A stretch of DNA of 64,000 nt from JABAAE01 sp905480545 (lineage in GTDB: Bacteria; Planctomycetota; Planctomycetia; Pirellulales; Pirellulaceae). Positions 16,193 through 25,600 of this stretch are shown piece after piece (the stretch's first letter is position 1; each line of letters opens with the position of its first letter). The stretch spans positions 1,054,001 through 1,118,000 of the forward strand of contig CALSOR010000002.1 of NCBI GenBank assembly GCA_943788025.1. Reading direction: 5' to 3'. Under the pieces are notes generated by a model. That model worked only from the letters and a program-made list of their open reading frames with translations. It was not told where the DNA came from and made no database searches. Made by a program: the position numbers and the translations under genes.

Positions 16193-19100
16193 ATGAGCTT
16201 CTTTCGGCGCATTTTTGGGATCTATGGTGACCGATCCCAATTGAAAACGCGAAATAATACAATCCAAAGTGTCGTCGACGAGACGTTTCGGAAATGTCGT
16301 TTTGAAACGATGGAAGTTCGACGAGTTCTTTCTGCGGATCCAGTGATTGTCGGTGCGGTCTACATCGAGGGCGATGGGGGAACCGATGCGGAACCCGATC
16401 AATTCTACATTTCATTCGAAGGCGGATCGGCAGCAACCGAAGTTACGCAGATTGTTATCGATGGCAATCAGGATGGCAGCCCAGCTCTAGGTGACTTGGA
16501 TGTTTATTTTGACGTAACCGCAAACAATGCTGCGGGGAATAATTTAGGAGTTGGTGACGCCCATGCGTTTGAATGGTCAAATGTCAGCTCAGGCATTTCG
16601 GCCGGCGAAGTCTCGGCGACAGTCACCGATGGTGGGACGCGATTGGTTTTGGATTTGGTCGGTTTTGAAGAGGGTGATGTTTTGGCATTCACCATCGATG
16701 TTGATCAGTTCTTTTCGTCCAAGTCGCATGACCAAGTAACATCCGGTGCGGAATTCGCTGGGTCATCCCTCGAAATTTCCATCTCGGATGCGAATTACAA
16801 CTTTTCACCTGATCCAACGGTGACCAACGCGACGTTTGAGTACACCTTTGGTTTTGGTTCGGACGACATCGATGATACGGGTGTGCTATCTGGGTTACCA
16901 TCTGAAACGAACCGGACTGCCGCCAACGGTTTTACGTCGATGGAGAACCGAACGGCAGGTGCACAACAAGACTTTAATCTTTCGCCAAAGCCGATTTCGA
17001 TTTCGGGAACGGTGTTTCATGATAGCAATCGTGATGTCAGCTTCGATTCTGATGAGGTTGGGATTCCGGGGGTCACGTTGACGCTGCAGGTCAAGGATTC
17101 CAGCGGCCAATTCGTCGATATCCCACACAGTGGAAGCGCTGCGTTGACCACGACGACCAATCAAAACGGCGACTATTCATTTGGTACCGATCTTGGTTTG
17201 TTGCCGGGAACTTATCGTGTCATCGAGACGCAACCAACGGATTGGATCAGCTCCGGTGCGATATCGGGCACGGTTTCAGGGACCTCCTCAGGTTCAGCCA
17301 GCGGCGTCGACATGCTGACGGAGATTGATATTCCGCTTGGAGACATGCACGCGATTGATTACGACTTCGGAGAATATAAGACCGTTGTGATTAGTGGCTT
17401 TGTTGGCGAATCGGATCACGGCGGCAATTGTGTTGATCCACTATCTTCTTCTTATCAAGGCATTGCCAATGTCGAAATTGTAGCGGTTGATGATGCCGGA
17501 AATCGTTTCACAACATTCACCGACACGAGTGGTTATTACGAATTCTCTGACTTGCTGGCGGGAACCTACAGTATCATTGAAACCCAACCGGCGGCCTATC
17601 TTGATGGTGATGAGACCGTTGGAACTGTCAATGGCTCTGTAAACGGTTCGCTTGGTGGCAACGATCGGTTCGTAAACATCACGCTTTCTCCGGGCGAAAC
17701 AGGCCAGAACTACAACTTCTGTGAAGACTTGCCTGCGTCGATTAAGGGCACGGTCTACTACGATCAGAATAATAACGGCATTCAGGACAATAGCGAATCG
17801 GGAATCTCGGGTGTGACGGTCGAATTGCTTGATTCGTCGGGTAGTGTGGTGGCAACGCTGCAAACCGATGGGAACGGCGATTACTGTTTTGAAAACTTGG
17901 CTGTCGGAACCTATATGGTCCAAGAAACGCAACCAGCAGTATTCCTCGACGGCATTGACTCAGTCGGAACGGTCGCAGGCATCGTGACCGGCACGAAGCA
18001 AAACGACAAATTCATAGGCATCGAACTTGGAACCGGTGATGCTGGAATCGAATATAACTTTGGTGAGCTTCGTCAGGCGATCATTGAAGGACGTGTTCAC
18101 ACTGACATCGATGAGGACTGCGTCTATGAACCCACTAACGGTGAAGAAGCAATTGAAAACGTCTTGATTCAGTTGCTCGATTCGAGTGGAAGTGTGATCG
18201 AAGAGACTTTCACTGATGCACAAGGCAAGTATCGATTTGACGGTCTTTTTCCAGGCCTTTATTCTGTCCGTCAAATTCAACCAGATACTGTTTTTACTGT
18301 GGGTGAAGTGGTTGGAACATTCAACTACACGGGGACGCAGGGTGACGGAATCGTTAGCGAAAACTTGATTTCAGATATCACAATTTTGTCGGGTGCGCAC
18401 ATGCTCGACTACAATTTCTGTGAAGCTCCCGCCGCAACGATTTCTGGATTCGTCTATCAGGATGGTGCGGTTATTTCGTTGAATGAGGGCGAGACGCTAA
18501 CGGACACTGAGGCCGTTTCAATTCGCGACGGGCAACTCACGGGTGACGACGTGAGATTACCGGGCGTTTTGTTAGAGCTTCGCAACGGAATCACAGGTCT
18601 TGAAATAACGGGTGATCAGGCACTTCCCGGTGTTTACGGTGCGGGTGCGATTCAAACCACAACTGATGCCAATGGTTTTTACGAATTCACTGGCTTGAAA
18701 CAAGGCAACTATGCGGTATTCCAAATCCAACCTGATGGATATCGTGACCATGTGGACACCGAAGGAACGAATTCGGGAGTTCCGATCAATCCGACCGACA
18801 GCATTGATCCGTTTATTTTGGGAACTTTGTCGGCAGGTGTGGATCCAGCCAATGACGCGATTCTTCGAATTGCCGTCACGTGGGGCGACAATGCTGAACT
18901 AAATAACTTTAGCGAGATTGCAACGACGATATCCGAAGATCCACCAGGAAATCCACCGCCGAGCAATCCTCCAATCGGCCCACCAGGGCAGACGCCACCG
19001 ACCTACGTCTCGCCAAGTTTTGTACGAGGATCAAGTGTTTCGCGAAGCGTGACACCGATCTCCGGACTGTCGGCGCCGACCTCTGATGACGGCTTCTCGT

Positions 19101-20089
19101 GGCACCTGAGCATCATCGATGCAGGTTCACCACGTGGCGATCGAAATGTCGACACGCAGTGGCAAAATGTTGCTTACCTCTCTGAGTCAAGTTGGAATTC
19201 GGTAAATATGGCGGTCGGTCATTGGCGAATTAGTCAGCAAAACATCGACGAGATTGTCGATACGCCAGCCACGACTGACTCAGAATACGGAATGGTCGGC
19301 GGGCTTCCTTTGGCGGGAGATTTCAATGGTGATGGCAGGGATGAATTGGTAATGTTCTCCCACGGATTCTGGTTTGTAGACTTCAACGGAAATATGAAGT
19401 GGGACAGCGAAGACCTTTGGGCCGAACTCGGAAGTGATTCAGACGTTCCTGTCGTTGGTGATTGGGATGGTGATGGCAAAGATGATATTGGCGTTTATGG
19501 TCCGCAGTGGCTGAATGACTTACGAGCGATAGACGTTGAAATGGGTTTGCCTGATCTGGATAACAAATTGGTCGGTGAGGCTAAAAACATTCCACCCTTT
19601 CGTGAAAACGCATCGGTTGGTGGGAGAAAGTTGAAACTACGATCCAATGGCAATGCACGAACCGATTTAGTTGATCACGTTTTCCGGTATGGAACGAAAG
19701 AGGATATGCCTGTAACGGGTGATTGGAATGGCGATTCGATTCGCAACATTGGTGTTTTCAATGCAGGTCAATGGAAACTGGATTCCGATGGTGACGGTCG
19801 ACTTACTAGCAACGATAAGATTGTTGAATTTGGTCAAGAGGGCGACTTGCCTGTTGTGGGCGACTTCAACGGTGACGGTGTCGAGCAGATTGGCATATAT
19901 CGCGGCGGCATCTGGATCGTCGATTCAAATAGCAATGGAGAGCTCGATGCAACGGACAAGGTCTTCGAACTGGGGACGGCCGGTGATATTCCTGTCGTCG
20001 GAGATTTCGACGGGGACGGGATTGATGAACCGTCGGTCTACTCAATCAAGAGAGATATTGTGACGACACCCATTTCCAAAGCGGGATAA
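16193..20089 (+). CDS. LEPR-XLL giant surface protein with SdrD B-like repeats and FG-GAP-like C-terminus
   Basis: A 1298-residue protein from ATG 16193 with a strong AAGGAGG site. The N-terminus has no ordinary signal peptide but carries the planctomycete LEPR-XLL type motif (FETMEVRRVLSADP, about residues 39-52), thought to direct export of very large proteins. About 265-930 hold five SdrD B-like (Cna-B/prealbumin-like) repeats, each with a GTVF/GFVY-type start, GxGxYxF strand and a Y-NFGE/NFCE ending. A proline-rich linker (PPGNPPPSNPPIGPP) at about 912-930 leads to a C-terminal region with five calcium-loop-like GDFNGDG / GDWDGDG repeats (FG-GAP/VCBS-like). Probable role: extracellular adhesion or matrix. 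Cys residues recur in repeats 2-5. No sortase or PEP-CTERM signal is seen. Confidence 0.9.
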   Translation: MSFFRRIFGIYGDRSQLKTRNNTIQSVVDETFRKCRFETMEVRRVLSADPVIVGAVYIEGDGGTDAEPDQFYISFEGGSAATEVTQIVIDGNQDGSPALGDLDVYFDVTANNAAGNNLGVGDAHAFEWSNVSSGISAGEVSATVTDGGTRLVLDLVGFEEGDVLAFTIDVDQFFSSKSHDQVTSGAEFAGSSLEISISDANYNFSPDPTVTNATFEYTFGFGSDDIDDTGVLSGLPSETNRTAANGFTSMENRTAGAQQDFNLSPKPISISGTVFHDSNRDVSFDSDEVGIPGVTLTLQVKDSSGQFVDIPHSGSAALTTTTNQNGDYSFGTDLGLLPGTYRVIETQPTDWISSGAISGTVSGTSSGSASGVDMLTEIDIPLGDMHAIDYDFGEYKTVVISGFVGESDHGGNCVDPLSSSYQGIANVEIVAVDDAGNRFTTFTDTSGYYEFSDLLAGTYSIIETQPAAYLDGDETVGTVNGSVNGSLGGNDRFVNITLSPGETGQNYNFCEDLPASIKGTVYYDQNNNGIQDNSESGISGVTVELLDSSGSVVATLQTDGNGDYCFENLAVGTYMVQETQPAVFLDGIDSVGTVAGIVTGTKQNDKFIGIELGTGDAGIEYNFGELRQAIIEGRVHTDIDEDCVYEPTNGEEAIENVLIQLLDSSGSVIEETFTDAQGKYRFDGLFPGLYSVRQIQPDTVFTVGEVVGTFNYTGTQGDGIVSENLISDITILSGAHMLDYNFCEAPAATISGFVYQDGAVISLNEGETLTDTEAVSIRDGQLTGDDVRLPGVLLELRNGITGLEITGDQALPGVYGAGAIQTTTDANGFYEFTGLKQGNYAVFQIQPDGYRDHVDTEGTNSGVPINPTDSIDPFILGTLSAGVDPANDAILRIAVTWGDNAELNNFSEIATTISEDPPGNPPPSNPPIGPPGQTPPTYVSPSFVRGSSVSRSVTPISGLSAPTSDDGFSWHLSIIDAGSPRGDRNVDTQWQNVAYLSESSWNSVNMAVGHWRISQQNIDEIVDTPATTDSEYGMVGGLPLAGDFNGDGRDELVMFSHGFWFVDFNGNMKWDSEDLWAELGSDSDVPVVGDWDGDGKDDIGVYGPQWLNDLRAIDVEMGLPDLDNKLVGEAKNIPPFRENASVGGRKLKLRSNGNARTDLVDHVFRYGTKEDMPVTGDWNGDSIRNIGVFNAGQWKLDSDGDGRLTSNDKIVEFGQEGDLPVVGDFNGDGVEQIGIYRGGIWIVDSNSNGELDATDKVFELGTAGDIPVVGDFDGDGIDEPSVYSIKRDIVTTPISKAG

Positions 20090-20131
20090 AACAGCCTCAA
20101 AATTTCTATCCGGATCCATTGTGCAATAAAA

Positions 20132-20160
20132 GGGCGGCTATTTTGGCTGCCCATTTTTTT
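20132..20160 (+). terminator. Rho-independent terminator after giant surface protein
   Basis: An 8-bp stem gggcggct / ggctgccc (with two G-T pairs) and a 5-nt loop, then a run of seven T. It lies 43 bp after the stop codon of the LEPR-XLL gene. Confidence 0.8.
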
Positions 20161-20573
20161 GTTTTCAGGCGGAAAACCATTCGTTTTGCACCCGCCTATT
20201 CCTCGCTTGATCGGGAATGAGTGCGTGCTGGATGATTATGAATTAGCATTAGACAACACGAGACAACATAAATGACTTCTAATGCAGTAATCATTACCCA
20301 AGCGTTTCGATCGGAATCGCAGGCCATTTTCCGTTTGCGTCAAATTGTCGCACATGTCGAACGTTTCTTGGATGATTGGAGGGCAAAATCTAAAATGCTC
20401 AAGAGTGTTATCTGTTGGAGCGTGGTTTGACGCTTTGAAAAGAGTGCACCAAAGACTAAAATCAGGCAAATTACGAAAGCAAAAGACAACTTGCTTTCCA
20501 CGACTAATCATCTCCGCAAAAATCGAATCTTGAAAAACATGCATTTTGTTGCGGGACCTATCGGAGCACTCAT
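20161..20573. other. intergenic region upstream of glnB
   Basis: No supported gene; the small open frames here are not protein-like. It must contain the glnB promoter. I looked for a sigma-54 type GG-N10-GC element and found none convincing. A GGAG lies upstream of the glnB ATG. Confidence 0.4.
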
Positions 20574-20912
20574 ATGAAAAAAGTAGAAGCGATCATTCGG
20601 CACTTCAAATTGGAAGATGTAAAAAACGCTTTAACCGAATGCGGCATCGATGGAATGACAATTACTGAGGTTCGTGGTTTTGGTCGTCAAAAAGGTCACA
20701 CAGAAATGTATCGTGGCACAGAATATGCTGTGGACTTTGTTCCGAAAGTAAAAATCGAGGTGGTTTGTGCCGCGGACAATTTGAAAAAAGTAGTCGACAC
20801 AATGATCAAAACAGCTCAAACCGGTCAAATCGGTGACGGGAAAGTTTTTGTTTCCTCGTTGGATGAAGTCATTCGTATTCGAACGGGAGAAGTCGGTATA
20901 GAAGCGTTGTAG
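20574..20912 (+). CDS. glnB: P-II nitrogen regulatory protein
   Basis: A 112-residue P-II protein, the exact family length. It begins MKKVEAIIR, has the T-loop with the uridylylation tyrosine Tyr51 (RGTEY) and the C-terminal signature GDGKVFVSSLDEVIRIRTGE. P-II trimers sense ATP/ADP and 2-oxoglutarate and control nitrogen assimilation targets such as glutamine synthetase adenylylation and ammonium transporters. The gene encoding its modifying enzyme, glnD, lies 296 bp downstream on the same strand, but no amtB or glnA is adjacent. GlnB versus GlnK cannot be settled; lack of an ammonium-transporter neighbour leans to GlnB. Confidence 0.97.
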   Translation: MKKVEAIIRHFKLEDVKNALTECGIDGMTITEVRGFGRQKGHTEMYRGTEYAVDFVPKVKIEVVCAADNLKKVVDTMIKTAQTGQIGDGKVFVSSLDEVIRIRTGEVGIEAL

Positions 20913-21208
20913 TTGCGACGCTGATCGACTTTGGCTTAGAGATTGATGTTATGGCATAGGTCAAATCTGATCGCGAAAAAGATGGGCGGCATTTTTGGGG
21001 CTTCGCATTCATCGTGATAAGTTCTGTTGCAACTGTTTTGCTCGCTGTTGGTTTTTCGGGCAGCACCAATTGCAAAACCTAGCGTTTAAGGAAAAACGAG
21101 ATGGATTCGATTCAAATGTCAGTTTAGAAAAACGGACGGCTCGGCGAGGATACTTCACGACCCAAAAGACAAGACGTTCAAAGTCACCGTACTCAATAAG
21201 ATGGCTGC

Positions 21209-23821
21209 ATGCTGCCCATTGTAAAGGAAGTAAAATCCAAACTCGCCGACGGTCGAGATCGAATTCGCGCGGAGCATGAGTCCGGGTTATCGGGGCGACA
21301 GGTGACTTCCCAGTTTGCGGATCTCGCGGATTCCACCCTTCTAGAGTTGATCCACGAGGCGTTGGATTTTGTTACAGACGGCGATCGCGGGCGAATTGAA
21401 AAGAAGATTGCGTTAGTACCTCACGGTGGATACGGCCGGCGTGATCTTGCCCCGTATTCTGATATCGATTTGATGCTGTTGTATCGATTGGATGCCAAAG
21501 CGGACGTTGAGCCATTTGCGCGGCGTCTTACACAAAATATTGTTGATGTTGGATTCGATTTGGGGTTCAGTTCTCGAACACCGGCGGACGCTGTATCGTT
21601 GGCTCTCAAAGACATTCCGATTTATACGTCGTTAGTTGAATCACGATACCTCGCTGGTAGTGTTGGAATCTACACCAAATTTCTTTCGCGGCTTGCGCGT
21701 CAAGCTCAACGCCGACCCCAAGGCTTGATCCGAGCGATCGAAGCATCTCGTCGAGAAGAGCAGCAGCGGAACGGTGATACGGCATTTCTTTTGCGACCAA
21801 ATGTCAAACGGACTCGCGGTGGACTACGAGATATTCAGCTGATTCGTTGGCTCGGTTTCACCAAGCATGGCGAATCGGACTTGGATGCCTTGAGTCGTGT
21901 TGGTGCGCTTTCTGAACACGATCATAAGAATGTCTCAGCAGCTTATCGTTTTCTTTTGCGGTTGCGCAATGAGATGCATTTTGAGGCTGGAAAAGCTCGC
22001 GACGTTCTTGGAATGAATGAGCAAGTTCGCATCGCTGCGCGTTGGGGTTACGAAAAAGTGAAAGGTGAATTGCCAGTCGAGCGATTTATGCGAGATTACT
22101 TTGAACATACCAGTGAAGTGGTTTACGCGGCTGACCATGCACTGGCGGCGGCCAAATCTCGATTTCAATTCTCGGACTTAATCACGCCTTTTTTTTCGCA
22201 GCGTGAAGAGGGCTATTTTTTAGTCGGACCAGTCAACATAGCGACGACGAAAAACGGCTTGGAGTATGTAAAAGAAAATTTGGAGGGTGTCCTGCATTTG
22301 ATGTCCCTCGCAAATCTTCATAATAAATACATAGACCATTCAACTTGGGTCGAGATTCGAAATTCGATGATCAATTCGGAATCGCTCCAATTAACGCAAA
22401 CATGCGCCTGGCGATTTTGCTCATTTATGTCGGACGGAAATCGCCTGGGGGATCTGTTGCGTCGTCTGCACGAAATGCGTGTTTTGGAAAAAATTATCCC
22501 TGCATTCGAACATGTGCGATGTCTTGTTCAGTTCAACGAATATCATAAATACACTGTTGATGAACATTCGATTCGGGTCGTTGAGGCGGCGACTCATTAT
22601 CAGGATCGAAACGATATCCTGGGACGATGCTACAAGAGCATCAAGAATAAAAAGGTGCTGCACCTTGCACTTTTGCTTCATGATATTGGCAAGGGATTCG
22701 AGGAAGATCACAGTATTGTTGGAGCTCGAATTACCGAGGAAACGGCAAAGCTTCTTAACCTTGATAAACGTGAAACCAAAGCTCTAGTGTTTCTTGTCCG
22801 CCATCATTTGCTGATGTCGCATTTGGTCTTTCGCCGTGATACCTCGGACGAAACGTTGGTTGCAAGTTTTGCCGCCGATGTCGGCTCGACTGATATGCTG
22901 AAGATGCTGTTCGTTTTGACATGCGCCGACCTTGAAGGAGTCGGGCCGGATTCCCTGTCCGATTGGAAGCTGAATCTGATCTCCCAATTCTACTTTCGAT
23001 CCTTGAAGCAGCTGTCCGGCGAAACCTCTGAAGATATTGCGGAATTTGTTGTTGGCCGAGCCAAACAGGAGCTTTGCCAAGAGTTGAAAGACGATGGAGC
23101 GAAAGTTGTTTCAGGTCTTGCGGAAAAGATGTCGTCGGAGTTTTTTGAATTTTGGCCAAACGAAAAAGCGAGGGATTTGCTTGAAAAAATTGCGGACATG
23201 CACGTCGATGGCTTGTTAATCGAAGCCAATCATCAAAAGGAGCAAGACGCAATCGAATACCTTGTTGGGAAATTTGATAAGCCCTATTCTGCGGTCTTTC
23301 ACCGGATTACTGGTGCGTTGACGAGTCAACGAGTTGGAATTCTATCTGTCGAGATCACCAAATTGGACTCCGATCGGATCGTTTATCGGTTTAAAGTTTC
23401 GGATCCGGACTTAACAACTCATACTCTTGAGGCACGCATTGAATCGATCAAATCGGTCATCCTCGATGCGCTCGAAAACGAAGATCGCAAACTGACGTTT
23501 TCTAAGATCTGGGGACATCGGGAAGGACCATCGACCGAGGCAGCTACTTTTCCCACTCGAATTAAGATTGACAATGATACGGTGGATCACGCAACGATCA
23601 TTGATGTTTTTACTCACGACAAAACCGGGCTACTGTATACGATCACGCAATCGATTCATGATCTCGGTTTGCAAATTACGGCCGCAAAAGTCGGAACGTA
23701 TTTAGATCAGGTGGTCGATGTTTTTTATGTCACCGATGCGAGTGGAAAAAAAATCAAAAACGCGGAGAGGCTGAGGGAAATCAAAGTAAATTTGCTGGAT
23801 CAGATCAACCAAAATTCATAA
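21209..23821 (+). CDS. glnD: [Protein-PII] uridylyltransferase / uridylyl-removing enzyme
   Basis: An 870-residue bifunctional enzyme that adds UMP to P-II when glutamine is low and removes it when glutamine is high. Domains in order: nucleotidyltransferase with GGYGRRDLAPYSDID (73-87, metal-binding Asp85 and Asp87), the linker/UTase-associated domain with RNEMHFEAG, the HD hydrolase domain (LLLHDIGKG at about 488), and two ACT domains that sense glutamine (about 695 and 798; the second reads HDKTGLLYTI). Length matches the family (about 850-900). ATG 21209 lacks a clear Shine-Dalgarno; an ATG at 21201 is out of frame. It is followed after 21 bp by the TPR gene, possibly one transcript. Confidence 0.96.
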   Translation: MLPIVKEVKSKLADGRDRIRAEHESGLSGRQVTSQFADLADSTLLELIHEALDFVTDGDRGRIEKKIALVPHGGYGRRDLAPYSDIDLMLLYRLDAKADVEPFARRLTQNIVDVGFDLGFSSRTPADAVSLALKDIPIYTSLVESRYLAGSVGIYTKFLSRLARQAQRRPQGLIRAIEASRREEQQRNGDTAFLLRPNVKRTRGGLRDIQLIRWLGFTKHGESDLDALSRVGALSEHDHKNVSAAYRFLLRLRNEMHFEAGKARDVLGMNEQVRIAARWGYEKVKGELPVERFMRDYFEHTSEVVYAADHALAAAKSRFQFSDLITPFFSQREEGYFLVGPVNIATTKNGLEYVKENLEGVLHLMSLANLHNKYIDHSTWVEIRNSMINSESLQLTQTCAWRFCSFMSDGNRLGDLLRRLHEMRVLEKIIPAFEHVRCLVQFNEYHKYTVDEHSIRVVEAATHYQDRNDILGRCYKSIKNKKVLHLALLLHDIGKGFEEDHSIVGARITEETAKLLNLDKRETKALVFLVRHHLLMSHLVFRRDTSDETLVASFAADVGSTDMLKMLFVLTCADLEGVGPDSLSDWKLNLISQFYFRSLKQLSGETSEDIAEFVVGRAKQELCQELKDDGAKVVSGLAEKMSSEFFEFWPNEKARDLLEKIADMHVDGLLIEANHQKEQDAIEYLVGKFDKPYSAVFHRITGALTSQRVGILSVEITKLDSDRIVYRFKVSDPDLTTHTLEARIESIKSVILDALENEDRKLTFSKIWGHREGPSTEAATFPTRIKIDNDTVDHATIIDVFTHDKTGLLYTITQSIHDLGLQITAAKVGTYLDQVVDVFYVTDASGKKIKNAERLREIKVNLLDQINQNS

Positions 23822-23842
23822 TTCGAAGACTATAGCTTTAAC

Positions 23843-25288
23843 GTGCCCCGAAAAACCACGACTAACTTGTTTGCTGAAAGAGCCATGATCCTTTTCATGT
23901 GGGCTCTCGTCGCTGCACCAGCGATTTCATTTGTCGTCTCCCCAAACGGTTGGCGGTATGCAGTCGCCTTGGAGCATCAAAGGTCAGGGGATTTTGAAAC
24001 GGCTGAAGAGCTGTTCAAGGGTTTGACCGAAATTGAGCCTAACAACGTTTTAGCATGGTACCGCCGTTCAGAAATAGCTGTTGAACGAAAAGAATATAGC
24101 GAAGCATTGCAGCACGTAAATCGCGCCCTTTGGTACCGGCTCGCCAAAGTCGCTCTCGAACGAAATGACTATAAGGAATCAATGCGATGCATTGACCGTG
24201 CGGTGAAAGGATCGGAACAACTGGTCGACTTGCCGCCGGGAGACCAAAAAGCCATGAGAATTGGTGACCATAAAGCAACGATCCTGCTCATGATGGGAAA
24301 AGGGCAGCAAGCCATTTCTTTGGTCAAGCGGTTTATTCGATGGCGACGAGCGGATACCGAATTATCCGATGTATCCCAAGGCGATTTGAATGAATTAATC
24401 TCTGAAACCCAGCTGCAAGTTTATTTCAACAAACTGGCGTACCTGAGCGCTGTTGGAGGGGTTGAACTAAACAATGCGAAGCGGTTGATCGATGCGGTCC
24501 TGTTGAATTTCAATCAAGAAGAAACAGATTGTCGATTGTCGTTGCCGTATCTTCATGAACTCAACGGGGAATATGAGAAAGCGTTAATCGCTTACGCTGA
24601 ACTGCTGTTGCAAGTTCAAAGTGAACTGCCGCCGCTCGAAGGACTTTTGCCGTTTTTGTCATCCCAGTTCGGAAAAGTTGAGTCTTCGCCAGCAATCCGA
24701 GATGGGGATGCGTTGGAAGGTTTTTCATGTCGGTTCAAAATCTTGCATCGAATGAAGTTGATTGTTGAAAAGCTCTCTCAAACTGAACGCCTGGCAGAAA
24801 TTAATTTGCTCATCGAAAACTTGCCCGATGATAAAAAATCGGAATCAAGTTTGGAATTGATCGTCGATACGCAAAAAATATTGGAACAAGCATCCAGTTT
24901 TCGGTCGTACTTGGACACGCGTGCTTTCGTCAATTATCGACGAGCGGAAATGATGGAACTGAGTTTGTTTGGCAGCATCGTCAAGCTGGATCTAACGTTT
25001 GTTGAAAAAGCAAGGTCGTTGTACAAAGAATCGCTCTCGGATATCGAGCGAGCAATAGCGTTTCATGCTGCAATTGAAAAATTCAATTTAACCCAACCTC
25101 TCAACAGTTTGATGGTTCGACGAACAACGGACGAAAATGTTTCTCAATGGTTTGAAAGGAAAAATAGTGCCGTTCTGTATTTTCATTATGCGTTGATTTT
25201 AGAATCCAATGGACGATTCAAGGATGCGGCTGAGGCGAGGCAAAAAGTCGCCGAGTTGGGTTTCGAGATTGATGAAAAGCTTTTTTAA
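23843..25288 (+). CDS. Membrane-anchored TPR protein
   Basis: A 481-residue protein starting at GTG 23843, with ATG 23885 as an alternative. Residues about 12-32 (AMILFMWALVAAPAISFVV) form a single transmembrane or uncleaved signal segment. TPR repeats follow from about 40 (SGDFETAEELFKGLTEIEPNN and two similar helical pairs, KEYSEALQHVNRAL and NDYKESMRCIDRAV). The rest is helical with a final TPR-like unit (YFHYALILESNGRFKDAAEAR). TPRs mediate protein contacts; no enzymatic motif is visible. It follows glnD by 21 bp, so co-transcription is likely, but a link to nitrogen control is only positional. Confidence 0.8.
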   Translation: MPRKTTTNLFAERAMILFMWALVAAPAISFVVSPNGWRYAVALEHQRSGDFETAEELFKGLTEIEPNNVLAWYRRSEIAVERKEYSEALQHVNRALWYRLAKVALERNDYKESMRCIDRAVKGSEQLVDLPPGDQKAMRIGDHKATILLMMGKGQQAISLVKRFIRWRRADTELSDVSQGDLNELISETQLQVYFNKLAYLSAVGGVELNNAKRLIDAVLLNFNQEETDCRLSLPYLHELNGEYEKALIAYAELLLQVQSELPPLEGLLPFLSSQFGKVESSPAIRDGDALEGFSCRFKILHRMKLIVEKLSQTERLAEINLLIENLPDDKKSESSLELIVDTQKILEQASSFRSYLDTRAFVNYRRAEMMELSLFGSIVKLDLTFVEKARSLYKESLSDIERAIAFHAAIEKFNLTQPLNSLMVRRTTDENVSQWFERKNSAVLYFHYALILESNGRFKDAAEARQKVAELGFEIDEKLF

Positions 25289-25600
25289 AAAGTTTTGTCT
25301 TTCCTGCTCTTTGTAAGTATTGATTTACCCAACCAAGATTGTTACGAGTCTGTGTGTCGCGACATCCGACGGCGAATGTGCGGGGTGTCTCTGCAAGATT
25401 GCATGAGCATTATGGCTGCAATCTATAAAAAGCAATGGAATTGCGCGGCAGGATTTGGAAAGATGAAGGGCCCAAAATTTTCATTGGCTACACCAAATCG
25501 GTTCTGTTGATCATCGCCGGAGCGACTTCCGGTCGGCGTGCAATTTGAAAGCGTCTACTTGAAAGCGTCTCTGGGTATGGGACGGCATAGCGGTAGCGTC
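25289..25600. other. convergent intergenic region with short direct repeat
   Basis: Lies between the TPR gene (rightward) and the PIN/TRAM gene (leftward). The 12-mer ttgaaagcgtct occurs twice with a 14-bp period (25545-25556 and 25559-25570). A weak stem around 25514-25538 could act in termination. No gene is supported. Confidence 0.35.

Noticed and set aside
20300..20340. Sigma-54-like GG...GC element upstream of glnB
   Set aside because: Spacing between GG and GC is wrong for a -24/-12 promoter.
20236..20544. Minus-strand frame of 102 codons upstream of glnB
   Set aside because: Cys/Phe-rich, no ribosome site, no family; lies in a likely promoter region.
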